A stretch of DNA of 64,000 nucleotides from Euglena gracilis (Eukaryota; Euglenida; Euglenophyceae; Euglenales): contig CP154955.1 of assembly GCA_039621445.1 (NCBI GenBank), forward strand, positions 22,061,823 through 22,125,822. The letters are read 5' to 3'. Both the position numbers and the translations under genes were made by a program. Of this stretch, positions 11,901 through 20,687 are shown one piece after another. Below the pieces are notes generated by a model. It was not told the origin of the DNA. It saw only the letters and a program-made list of their open reading frames with translations, and did not search any database. Positions within the stretch are counted from its first letter, which is position 1; every line of letters starts with the position of its first letter.

Positions 11901-14792
11901 ATGCCGGCAATCCCCTACGGGGGCCCCCCATCACATCTCCGTGGTAGCCCCCACGGGGATGCCCAATGCACAGCCCTAGCCCTGCTGTCCCCAAGTACAA
12001 ATGATTTTGATCTCGATAGCCCTCGGGATCGAACCCCCACCCCACGGAAAGGAAAGTCAACCGGAAATCCCCTTTTCCCCCCGTTCCCATCGCTCGATGA
12101 AGCCCCATCAGTGCTGCCTCCACCCTTCTCTCCCACCGACTCCGACCCAAACCATCCCTCCATCTTCTCCATCCGTCCCCCACCCTCCTCCTCCTACACC
12201 CCACATCCCCCATCCTTCAGCCCTCATCCCCCACCCTACTCCTCCCCGACATCCGACGTCCCGGACCCAACCGACGGACCGCAGCCCCCCCAAGGGAGCC
12301 GAGACATGGGGCTGCGGACCCCGTTCTCCTCTGGGGCCACTCCCCCGCCCCAGAAGGTCCCGAGACTTTCCCCAGAGGAAGGGGGAGCAGAGGAGACAGA
12401 GGAGCAGGAGCAGTGGGAGGAACAACGGTGGGAACCTTGGGGGTCTGAAGGAGGATGGTGGCCTACCGAGGGTGAATACAAGCAGGACGAGGTGTTCAAC
12501 GACATCAAGGAGATGGCGGCACAACAACAAGACATCGAGGTTGTCAAACGACAAATCACCGCGTGCGACACCGCAGTCAATCTCGTCCGCGAGCAAGCAA
12601 CACGTGCGTATGACGTTTCGATGCGATGCGCGGCGGAGACCACAACGCTGCACGAAGCCGCGAGTGCTGCGCAAACCGCGATCACACAGCACGAGGTTCG
12701 CTTCGCGATGGTGGAACGAGATGTCCAAGGGTTGAAGGAGCAGATCAAGACCGAGGCGGCATCATCATCATCCTCCAAGGGTGCAGCCATCGACACCTCG
12801 ACAATACACGCAATCAGCAAACACGATGCGCGAATCACCGTCGTTGAAAGCGAGGTCCAAATGGTGAAGGAGCAGATCAAGATGGAAACAGTGACGCGAA
12901 ACAGCGACATCCGGTCCCTAGTGGAAATGATGCGGCGCGAACACGAGCAGCAAGCAGCAAAAGGATCACCAAAACCACAACAACCGATCCAGAACCCGGA
13001 GATGGAGGTGGCAATGAACAGAATGACAGTGCGGATCCAAGAAATCGAACAATCGAAAGACCGACTGAAACGGGCAATGGTGGAGGAAGTGACGGCGATC
13101 AAGAAGGAGGTGGAGGCAATGAAACAAGCACAACAGACTCAGGTGGCGGTGATGGCAAAGGAGATCCAGGAGATGAAGCAAAAACAACAGACAACACAAC
13201 TCCAACAACCGACCACATCCGACACACTCATCCAGGATCTGATCTTCAAGGTGCAGGCCCTCGAGCAGAACAACAAGCAGTTCAAGCGCGAGACGACGGA
13301 GTACGTCCGGAAGCTCGAGATCCAGGTGCACGACTTCCACCACCTTGGGGCCAGGGTACAAGCCCTGGAGACCTCCATGGCCCGAGCCAAAGATGAGAAG
13401 GACAGAGACCTTCTCCGGCTGAGCAAGAAGGTCGAGGTGGCGGACGAAGCACTGGCAAGGGCCATGGAGCGGGTGGAGAACAAGATGCACGAGGAGATCA
13501 AACGACTTCAACTCCCACAACAACCACTCCAATCAACGGAAGAGGTGGAGGACGGCATCCAACAGTTGCGGGAGAGAGTGCTCCATGGGGAGAACTCCCA
13601 ACCGTACCCAGAAATACAAGCACGACAACAATCTTCGGTTGCGGTGCGACCGGAGCTCAGGTTGGCAAGAAAGGGCACGCGATCAATGGTGCAAAGTGAA
13701 GCAGTGACATCAATCCCAGTACAAGCAGTGATGCCAATGACGCAAGTGACACAGCCACCCAGGAGCACAACCGGAACGGCGGTGCGGGGGGTGGAAGTGA
13801 CCATCGCCCCAGTGCAAGCACACACCGTCAGTCCACAACTCCAACTCCTACCCCCACAACTCCTGGAGTCCATCAGCGGCAGACATCCCGGAAGGTTCAG
13901 CGGGATTGCAGAGGACTGGCCAATGTGGAGAAGAAAGTGGATTCCGTTTCTACGAGAAACGGAAGGGCTGATGCCAGCAATGACCGATGCACAGCGATTG
14001 GCGTTGCTGCGAAGTGCACTCGACGAGGCCGGGGCTCTCCTGGTGGACCAGGAGCTGGAAGCCAATCCGGACCTCGGGTACGAAGAGTACTGGGCGCGCC
14101 TCGACCTGGAGTTCGGGGCGGAAGACAAGGAGGTCCTCCGCCGCAAGCTCCACCGGCTGAAGATGGCGCATGCGGGCAAGCCAACAGAGAAGTCGTGGCG
14201 TGAGCTCTACGCACAGATGATGACCCTGGGTGGGCAACTTGGCGATGTCAGTGATGCAGAACTGAGTCGCCTGTTGATGAATGCGATCCCAAGGGATCCG
14301 TGGCGAAGAAAGCTGGCGATGGAGGAGGACAAAAGGACAGAGAGGGGCACCTTGGTGCTCGATGGGCTGCCAATCGATGTGGCCACAGAGGAGGTGGAGA
14401 ACATGGTGCTGGCGGAGACCGGGCTGAGACCACTTGCCGTGCGACGGTTCGGCAAGCGAGTGAAGGTGACACCGCAAGGGGAAGAGCATCGGCATGCCAT
14501 CAAAATGCTCTATGACCGGCAGCGGCTCCAAGGCGGGAGCGTTGTCAAGGTCTCCCCGGACAATGCGGAGTTGGGGCCGAAAGAAAATCAACGAGCTGAT
14601 GACTCGTTGGCTCCGAACGGAGCAGCGGATCGCGAACGCGCCCGAGCCGCAGGAGAGCTCCGGCGCCCAAAGGCAAGACCATCGGCCACAGCCGCGATGG
14701 GCACCGGGAAGTGGATGCAGAGTGGGATGGTGCGGAAGAAGAAGAGGAAGAAGCTGTCCGGCAATGGGCAAGGGAAACAAACGGCAAGATAA
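11901..14792 (+). CDS. Gag-like polyprotein of the methyltransferase element
   Basis: Open for 963 codons from the ATG at 11901. The frame is open upstream to 11652, but that lies within the neighbouring LTR, so I prefer 11901. Order: Pro/Ser-rich N-terminus; acidic Glu/Gly stretch (about 12370-12470); long coiled coil rich in Glu, Gln, Lys and Met (about 12480-13560); Thr/Val/Gln linker; capsid-like domain (about 13880-14320) with RFSGIAEDWPMWRRKW and later SWRELYAQM, like retrotransposon Gag capsids. After that, TLVLDGLPIDVATEEVENM to VVKVSP (about 14350-14560) has an RRM-like pattern; this is inference. The tail is basic (RKKKRKK). No CCHC knuckle is visible in this frame. Role inferred: particle assembly and RNA packaging. 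Confidence 0.82.
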   Translation: MPAIPYGGPPSHLRGSPHGDAQCTALALLSPSTNDFDLDSPRDRTPTPRKGKSTGNPLFPPFPSLDEAPSVLPPPFSPTDSDPNHPSIFSIRPPPSSSYTPHPPSFSPHPPPYSSPTSDVPDPTDGPQPPQGSRDMGLRTPFSSGATPPPQKVPRLSPEEGGAEETEEQEQWEEQRWEPWGSEGGWWPTEGEYKQDEVFNDIKEMAAQQQDIEVVKRQITACDTAVNLVREQATRAYDVSMRCAAETTTLHEAASAAQTAITQHEVRFAMVERDVQGLKEQIKTEAASSSSSKGAAIDTSTIHAISKHDARITVVESEVQMVKEQIKMETVTRNSDIRSLVEMMRREHEQQAAKGSPKPQQPIQNPEMEVAMNRMTVRIQEIEQSKDRLKRAMVEEVTAIKKEVEAMKQAQQTQVAVMAKEIQEMKQKQQTTQLQQPTTSDTLIQDLIFKVQALEQNNKQFKRETTEYVRKLEIQVHDFHHLGARVQALETSMARAKDEKDRDLLRLSKKVEVADEALARAMERVENKMHEEIKRLQLPQQPLQSTEEVEDGIQQLRERVLHGENSQPYPEIQARQQSSVAVRPELRLARKGTRSMVQSEAVTSIPVQAVMPMTQVTQPPRSTTGTAVRGVEVTIAPVQAHTVSPQLQLLPPQLLESISGRHPGRFSGIAEDWPMWRRKWIPFLRETEGLMPAMTDAQRLALLRSALDEAGALLVDQELEANPDLGYEEYWARLDLEFGAEDKEVLRRKLHRLKMAHAGKPTEKSWRELYAQMMTLGGQLGDVSDAELSRLLMNAIPRDPWRRKLAMEEDKRTERGTLVLDGLPIDVATEEVENMVLAETGLRPLAVRRFGKRVKVTPQGEEHRHAIKMLYDRQRLQGGSVVKVSPDNAELGPKENQRADDSLAPNGAADRERARAAGELRRPKARPSATAAMGTGKWMQSGMVRKKKRKKLSGNGQGKQTAR

Positions 14793-15520
14793 GAGGCCCC
14801 CGACACCTCCAATGGTGTCTGAGAAGAAGGAGGAGCAACCGACAAGCACGGTGCAACCCGGACCACAGCCCACCAAAAAGTGCACCGTCACCCCCACCGG
14901 CGGTGAAGGGAGGAGATCGACAACCAGAGTGGTCATCATCGGGACAGTGGCAGAATGCCCCGTACCAAGGCGGAGCGTCGTGGAACAATTCATGGGATGC
15001 CAAAGGCAAAGGAAAAGGCAACCCACAATGGTCAAAGGGAGGAGATGGCAAAGGTGGTGGACAAGACAAGGGTGGCAAAGGCAAAGGCGATGAGAAAGGC
15101 AAGAGCAAAGGAAAGGGAGATGGAAAAGGCAAAGGAGGAAAAGACGGCGGCCGGGGGAGGAGTGTCGCCGCCGTGGAGGAGTGGGAGGAGTGAAGGGGCC
15201 GCCCAGGCCCCAGGGAAGGAGGCCTGGGCAGGCAGTCAAATCCCCGAGCCGGAGACCGGCAAGAGGAAGTGCACGAGGTGAGAACCGTGCAGGTGTGCTC
15301 CACCACCCTGTCCAGGCATCAAGAGGAGGAAGGATGGCAGGTGGTGGAGAAAAAGAAAAGAAACCGCAAGCCAAGACAATCACCTCCGATGACACAACCC
15401 GACAAGGATCAAGGCGCAAGGGGAAGGAAGGAAGAAGGGGAGAGATCTATGCCAAGGAAATGGCAAAGATCAACAACGAAGAACAACAACCACTCCAAGG
15501 GAAAAGGAAGTAAGAAGTAA
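14711..15520 (+). pseudogene. Lys/Gly-rich nucleocapsid-like region, -1 frame relative to gag
   Basis: This frame overlaps the end of gag by about 80 bases and is in the same frame as the pol ORF at 15701. It encodes a Lys/Gly/Asp-rich tract (repeats such as KGKGKG and DGKGKGG at about 15000-15160), then the block GWQVVEKKKRNRK (about 15327-15365). In-frame stops at 15191-15193 and 15518-15520 break it before 15701. It may be a basic RNA-binding tail reached by -1 frameshifting, now damaged. No Cys-His zinc knuckle is visible. Confidence 0.5.
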
Positions 15521-15700
15521 ACGACAACCTCATCGCGACAACCACCTCAAGGGTCAACATCTACCACACAACACCCTCCCCGCGACACCAACCGGCATCC
15601 ACAACAAGAAAAGCAACACCTACCCCAAAGAAAGCAACATCCACTGCGCGACACCGACCGGCATCCACCACAAGAAGAGCACCCAAGAAGCCTAACAGCC

Positions 15701-18616
15701 ATGCAACAGCCCGACAACAAGCGACAGGAAACCCGGCAGCCACCCCACGAGCATCATCCGCCACAAGAACCGTCATCTCCACCCCAACATCCCCACCATC
15801 AACAGCTCCCACCAGAACGCTCCTCTAACCCGCTGCAGCCACCCCACGAGCATCATCAGCCACAAGAACCGTCATCTCCACCCCAGCATCTCCACCATCG
15901 ACATCCCCCACCAGAACGGACATGTAACCCGCAGCAGCCACCCCACGAGCGGCATCATCCACAAGAACCGTCATCCCCACCCCAACATCTCCTCCCACGA
16001 CATCTCCCACCAGAACGGACATCCGAACCCCGACCCCGACTGCAGCCGCCGCCACTAGAACCGACACCGTCATCCAAGCTGCATCCTCCCCAACGACCAC
16101 TCCCACCAGAACCTTCATCTTCACCGCAACAACTACCTCGACAGCAGCTACCCCACAAACCCGCATCATCATCAGAGCGACATCTACTCCAACGTCAACA
16201 TCCACCAGAACCTTCATCTTCTCCACAGCATCCACCATCGCCGCTGCCGCCACGAGAACCGACTCCATCATCTAAGCCACATCCACACCAACCACAACTC
16301 CCACGAGAACCTTCATCCACATCACGACATCCGCCATCGCAGCCGCTGCCACGAGAACTGTCTTCATCTTTGCAGCGACATCCACCCCAACATTATCGTC
16401 CACGAGAACCTTCATCTTCTTCGCGACACCCACCTTCGCGGCTGCCACCACGAGAACCGTCTCCGTCATCTCAGCGACACCCACACCAACTTCATCGCCC
16501 ACAGGAACCGTTATCTCCTCCGCAACATCCACAATCGCTACAACCGCCACGAGAACCGATTTCGTCATCTCAACGGCATCCACATCAACCACAACTCCCA
16601 CCAGGACCGTCATCTGCATCACCACAACAGCTGCCTCTGGAACCGTCATCAAAGCGACATCCTCATCAACGATATCACCCACGGGAACCGTCATCTACTT
16701 CGCGACATCCACTGCCACTACAGCCGCCACTCGAACCGCCATCATCATCACAAGGAAACACCCCACTACCTCTCCCACAAGAACCTTCATCTTCGTCTCA
16801 GCATCCACCTCAACAACAACCTCCACTGGAACCGACTTCTACATCACCGCATCCCCACCAACAACACCAACCACCAAGCGATTCTCAGCATCAACCACAA
16901 CCGCCTCAAGAAGGATCAAGGCAACATCTACCACAAGAAACACCGCATCCACATCCAACATCCAGCAACATCACCCAAGCCACATCCACATCCGTGCCTC
17001 CAGGCTCAGTGACGCCAGAAGCAAAAGAAGAGAAGCACCAGCAGAGCCGCGGACGCGAGCTCTGGGCACTGGACCTGTTCTCCGGGACGGGCAGTGTCCG
17101 CCGGGCCCTCGAGGCAATGGGCTACCATGTCGTGAGTGTCGACTGGGACTCCCGGTGGCATCCCGATGTGGTGGCAGACATCCGGCGATGGGAGTACTGG
17201 CAGCAGTATTCCCCTGGTGACTTCGATTTGGTGGCAGCATCCCCACCATGCACCGAGTACTCATCGGCAATGACGACAAGGCCGAGGCGGTTGAGGGAAG
17301 CAGATGCGGTGGTGAGGAAGACAAGGGAGATCATCCAGTACCTCGCTCCGGCGAAGTGGTGGATCGAGAATCCCCGGCACGGGCTGCTCCGCAGGAGGCG
17401 AGTAGTCCGAGACCTGGCCTTCGTGGACCTCGACTACTGCATGTTCGAAGACTTCGGCTACCGGAAGCCCACCCGGCTCTGGTTACCGAAGGAGATGGCC
17501 AGGGATCTCACCAACGTGTTGTGCGATGGCCGATGCAAAAGCTCGGTGCAAGGGGACAAAGGAAGACGGCGCCACCGGTTCCAGCTGGGAGGCAGGTGCC
17601 CCCACAGAGTGTCACGAGAGGAGGCGTACAGAATCCCAAGCGGCGTGGTGGAGTACCTGTGCCAAGGCACAGGACCACAAGCAGCAACCGAAGCAGAAGG
17701 AGCAGTGTCCAACAGCAAAGTGCAAGAGGTGACCATCAAGCCGTGGCACGTAAAGCCAGCCCGCTTTCGAGTGGGCAGGATGCAAAGGAGAGGAGGCGGA
17801 TGCCAGCTGCTGCTGGAAGTGACCGTGGAAGCCAATGGTGAGTGCTACCAAGCAAAAGCGCTCATCAACACCGGAGCCCAGACGTCTCTCTGCCGGAGGG
17901 ACCTGCTGCCAGAAGCCTGCTTCACGCAGTCCAGCAAGCCGCTGCTGCTCAAGACAGTGAGTGGCGAAGAGCTCAACGGAGGGAAGAACGAGGCCACCCT
18001 CACACTCTCCTTCGAGGCAAGGAGTGAAGAAGGCGTGCCAGTGGGCAGCCAGTGGAGCAGCACCGTCACCGCACACGACGGGGACATCGGCTGCGACCTC
18101 ATCCTCGGATATCCGTGGTTGAAGGTCAATCGCCTCGACGTGCAGCCGTGGAGGGATGCACTCCAGCTGCATGATCCGCCACGGTGGGTGCTGTGGGCGC
18201 AAAAGAACAGCACCGTCCAAGGACAAGGAAGATCGACAGCAGCAGTGGTCACCCAGCAAGAGCCGCAACCACACCCAGCATCCTCAACCCAACATCCCCT
18301 CCAGCAACCCCTGTCATCAACGGCAACACGACATCAAGAGGAAGAAGAGTGTCTGTGGGAAGAAGAAGAAGATGTGGAGGAGCAAATGCTGGCATTGGTG
18401 AAGAAAATGCCGATGTGCATCCCCGGAGACGTCCATGAAGCCGAGGAGGATGAAGGTGCGTCGGATGAGGAGATCTCCGACAACGAGGCACTCCAGGAAG
18501 CAGCAAGGCATCCTCCAAGTACAGGGCGAGCAGGTGGAAATCAGAGGCGTGGTGCAGTCAGACGACGAGCATCCAGATCCACTGGCATCCAAGCTCCGGC
18601 AAGAAATCCTGGATGA
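15701..18616 (+). CDS. Pol N-terminal polyprotein: disordered tract, DNA cytosine-C5 methyltransferase-like domain, retropepsin
   Basis: 971 codons; the true start is uncertain. Residues 1-430 are low-complexity Pro/His/Ser/Gln with repeated EPSS and PPRE blocks. Residues 455-680 look like a class I SAM-dependent DNA C5-methyltransferase: motif I LDLFSGTGS (F460-G464), acidic motif SVDWD, DVVADI, motif IV SPPCTEYS with the candidate nucleophile Cys517, and motif VI WWIENP (Glu556). It is short, and I see no clear target-recognition domain or C-terminal motif X. Residues 700-840 are a retropepsin: ALINTGAQTSL, then CDLILGYPWL. The catalytic Asp of the family's D-T/S-G is Asn here (residue 723), so proteolysis is probably lost in this copy. 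The C-terminus is acidic and overlaps the RT frame by about 180 bases. Methyltransferase between gag and protease is an unusual order. Confidence 0.85.
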   Translation: MQQPDNKRQETRQPPHEHHPPQEPSSPPQHPHHQQLPPERSSNPLQPPHEHHQPQEPSSPPQHLHHRHPPPERTCNPQQPPHERHHPQEPSSPPQHLLPRHLPPERTSEPRPRLQPPPLEPTPSSKLHPPQRPLPPEPSSSPQQLPRQQLPHKPASSSERHLLQRQHPPEPSSSPQHPPSPLPPREPTPSSKPHPHQPQLPREPSSTSRHPPSQPLPRELSSSLQRHPPQHYRPREPSSSSRHPPSRLPPREPSPSSQRHPHQLHRPQEPLSPPQHPQSLQPPREPISSSQRHPHQPQLPPGPSSASPQQLPLEPSSKRHPHQRYHPREPSSTSRHPLPLQPPLEPPSSSQGNTPLPLPQEPSSSSQHPPQQQPPLEPTSTSPHPHQQHQPPSDSQHQPQPPQEGSRQHLPQETPHPHPTSSNITQATSTSVPPGSVTPEAKEEKHQQSRGRELWALDLFSGTGSVRRALEAMGYHVVSVDWDSRWHPDVVADIRRWEYWQQYSPGDFDLVAASPPCTEYSSAMTTRPRRLREADAVVRKTREIIQYLAPAKWWIENPRHGLLRRRRVVRDLAFVDLDYCMFEDFGYRKPTRLWLPKEMARDLTNVLCDGRCKSSVQGDKGRRRHRFQLGGRCPHRVSREEAYRIPSGVVEYLCQGTGPQAATEAEGAVSNSKVQEVTIKPWHVKPARFRVGRMQRRGGGCQLLLEVTVEANGECYQAKALINTGAQTSLCRRDLLPEACFTQSSKPLLLKTVSGEELNGGKNEATLTLSFEARSEEGVPVGSQWSSTVTAHDGDIGCDLILGYPWLKVNRLDVQPWRDALQLHDPPRWVLWAQKNSTVQGQGRSTAAVVTQQEPQPHPASSTQHPLQQPLSSTATRHQEEEECLWEEEEDVEEQMLALVKKMPMCIPGDVHEAEEDEGASDEEISDNEALQEAARHPPSTGRAGGNQRRGAVRRRASRSTGIQAPARNPG

Positions 18617-19364
18617 ATACGCAGGACGCGTTTTCCGGGAAAGAGTGTGGCCAAATCCCGCAGCAAGAGGGACGCACGGCAAGGCCGTGCTCAGGCTGAA
18701 GCCAGGTGCAGTGCCAGTGGTGGGCAGAGTGATCCACCTGAGAGGAGAAAGGCATGATGCCCTGAGGGAAATGGAGGCAGAGTGCCGAAAGGACGGCAAG
18801 CTGGAACCCGGGAGGGGTCCATGGAGGGCAGCCGCCTTCCCAATAAAAAAGAAAAGCGGGAAGTGGAGACTGGTGTGCAATTATGCGCTCACCAACAAGC
18901 AGCTGCAGCCGGACAGCTACCCGCTGCCCCTCACCGAGGAGATCGTGGCCGAGCAAGCAAGATGTGGGCTGTTCAGCACAGTGGACCTCCGGGATGCCTT
19001 CCATCAAGTCGCCCTTGACGCCGAGTCCCGGCCAATCACCAACATCCAAATGCCGGGCGGCCTGTGGCAGTGGACTGTGGTCCCACAAGGGATCAATGTG
19101 GGCCCGGCACTGCTGCAACGGGACATCGATGCGACGTGTGCCGGACTGCAAAGGCACTCAAGGCCGTACTTTGATGACATCATCATCTGCACCAAAAGAA
19201 AAGTCGGCCAATCGAAAGAAGACTTCCTGAAGGCCCATGCCGCAGATGTCCGGGAGACGCTGGCAGCCCTCGAGCGCGACAAGTGGGTCTCGGACCCCAA
19301 GAAGGTGAAGCTGTTCATGCGCCGAGTGGAGTTTGTCGGCCATGTGCTGGGAGGAGGAAGAAGG
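18435..19364 (+). pseudogene. Ty3/gypsy reverse transcriptase, truncated
   Basis: This lies in a +1 frame relative to the methyltransferase-protease ORF, with an overlap of about 180 bases that would suit frameshifting. Landmarks: KLEPGRGPWRAAAFPIKKKS, KWRLVCNYALTN, LFSTVDLRDAFHQVALD (palm Asp), VVPQGINVGPALLQRDID and the catalytic YFDD at 19167-19178, then KVKLFMRRVEFVGHVLG. This is the gypsy fingers-palm-thumb order. The sequence stops after GGGRR, where LTR sequence starts at 19365, so RNase H and integrase are absent. Confidence 0.9.
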
Positions 19365-19680
19365 AGTGTACGTCTGATTCCCAATTCCCCTTTCCCAATT
19401 CCCAAAAGCCTTCGCTTTCGCCTTGGCGCACCTACTTGGGAACTGAAAATCAGAGTAACAGTAAAAACCCTTTTCCCACTTCCCAAGAAGCAAAGCACGG
19501 AGCAATGCAGGGAGGACGGACTGGAAATCCAAGTCCGGTCCAAGGAAAAGGAAGGAAAAGGTATAAGAAGAATACCACCTGTGGAGAGAGAAGGGGGCAC
19601 CCATTAGGAGATCCTAATAGGATCTGCTTCCATCCTAACTTCCTCAACGGAAGGGGACAGAAGCATACGCCTGGTACACA
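19365..19680 (-). mobile_element. 3' LTR of a minus-strand giant-family copy
   Basis: 316-bp LTR, minus orientation (TGTGTACC at 19680 to GTACACT at 19365). The polypurine tract is next to it at 19681-19690 (TCCCCCTCCC on the plus strand), which marks it as a 3' LTR. It interrupts the RT of the methyltransferase element. It contains the palindrome AGATCCTAATAGGATCT. Confidence 0.85.
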
Positions 19681-20087
19681 TCCCCCTCCCAGGGCTATGC
19701 CCGATTTCCCCTTTGGGCCAGGCATTCTGGCCACAGGGATTTCGGACACAGACCTGGTCTGTGGGAGGTGCACCCTGGCGCATCCACAGGGGCCCTTTCC
19801 GTCGCACAGGGGTCCACTCAAAAGGGGGGGGGCGGAAAGGAGGGGACCCAAAAGCCCAAAACGCGCAAAATGGTTTCACCTATTTTGCGGTGGCTTATGG
19901 GGTATAGTATATTATAGCCCATTGGGGAAAATGGGGCTGGCAGGTTTCCTTGCCAAGCAAACCCATCCACCCAGTTTGGGTGTGCCAAAGGCACTTGGGG
20001 TTGGGTCCATGGGCATTCCAGGAAAACCCATGGGGAGGGTGTGGAAGGAGGGGGCCTCTGACCAGTCAAACCTGGGCAGGGCGCATG
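19681..20087 (-). mobile_element. 3' internal end of the giant family, minus strand, cut by copy B
   Basis: Matches the region before the 3' LTR of copy B (about 35580-35963, reverse complement) and the region at 58964-59370: CAGACCTGGTCTGTGGG, the AT-rich stretch near TATAGTATATTATAG, and the end GGGCAGGGCGCATG. No ORF is convincing. It is untranslated DNA with a polypurine tract, cut short at 20087 by the 5' LTR of copy B. Confidence 0.8.
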
Positions 20088-20403
20088 TGTGTACCAGGCG
20101 TATGCTTCTGTCCCCTTCCGTTGAGGAAGTTAGGATGGAAGCAGATCCTATTAGGATCTCCTAATGGGTGCCCCCTTCTCTCTCCACAGGTGGTATTCTT
20201 CTTATACCTTTTCCTTCCTTTTCCTTGGACCGGACTTGGATTTCCAGTCCGTCCTCCCTGCATTGCTCCGTGCTTTGCTTCTTGGGAAGTGGGAAAAGGG
20301 TTTTTACTGTTACTCTGATTTTCAGTTCCCAAGTAGGTACGCCAAGGCGAAAGCGAAGGCTTTTGGGAATTGGGAAAGGGGAATTGGGAATCAGACGTAC
20401 ACT
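20088..20403 (+). mobile_element. 5' LTR of copy B
   Basis: 316 bp from TGTGTACC to GTACACT, with the primer site immediately after. It carries the 17-bp palindrome AGATCCTATTAGGATCT (20143-20159). It faces the LTR at 19365 in inverted orientation, so the pair looks like a 1-kb foldback element. Confidence 0.87.
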
Positions 20404-20427
20404 TGGTAGCAGATTAGGTCACGATCC
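20404..20427 (+). other. primer binding site 1 of copy B
   Basis: Begins TGGTAGCAGATTAGG and ends CGATCC, directly after the LTR. The first ten bases complement the initiator tRNA-Met 3' end, so reverse transcription probably starts here. Confidence 0.78.
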
Positions 20428-20473
20428 TACACATACAGCCCATACAGAAAGAAACGCTATCAAGTATTACACT

Positions 20474-20495
20474 TGGTAGCAGATTGGTTCGATCC
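20474..20495 (+). other. primer binding site 2 (duplicate) of copy B
   Basis: A second TGGTAGCAGATTGG ending TTCGATCC, about 70 bases downstream of the first. It matches the T-arm part of the initiator tRNA better than site 1. The doublet also occurs in copies A and D. Confidence 0.7.
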
Positions 20496-20687
20496 TACGC
20501 TGACTGGCAGCGGAGAGCCCCTGCACCGTTATTACACGGTCGCAGCGTCAGCTCCCGGCTTCTAGTCAACGTCTAAGCAGACGATCAGGCTCCGGAAGGT
20601 TCTGTACGGTATTACCCGTTACAGCCCCTCTGGTGCCAGCACAACTGCTTAGTTTTGTGGGTTTTTGCTGTTTTTGTCGTCAGAAAG

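Larger units (their letters stand above)
11805..19364 (+). mobile_element. gypsy-type retrotransposon encoding a cytosine methyltransferase-like domain, 3' truncated
   Basis: Order: gag-like ORF (11901-14792), Lys/Gly-rich nucleocapsid-like tail in another frame (to about 15520), Pro/His/Ser tract, methyltransferase-like domain, retropepsin (15701-18616) and RT (18435 onward). The RT stops at 19364, where an LTR of the giant family begins, so RNase H, integrase and the 3' LTR are missing. I could not identify its own 5' LTR; its 5' side abuts the LTR of copy A. Confidence 0.85.

Noticed and set aside
13950-15419. 489-codon minus-strand open frame
   Set aside because: It is a shadow of the plus-strand gag and Lys/Gly tract: Leu/Pro/Ser-rich and without any domain.
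19365-20403. A 1-kb foldback or MITE-like transposon with 316-bp terminal inverted repeats
   Set aside because: Each arm is an LTR: one has a polypurine tract beside it, the other a primer binding site, and the same sequences occur as direct repeats around copy B.
20404-20495. tRNA gene
   Set aside because: Only sequence complementary to a tRNA 3' end is present; no anticodon or D arm is seen.
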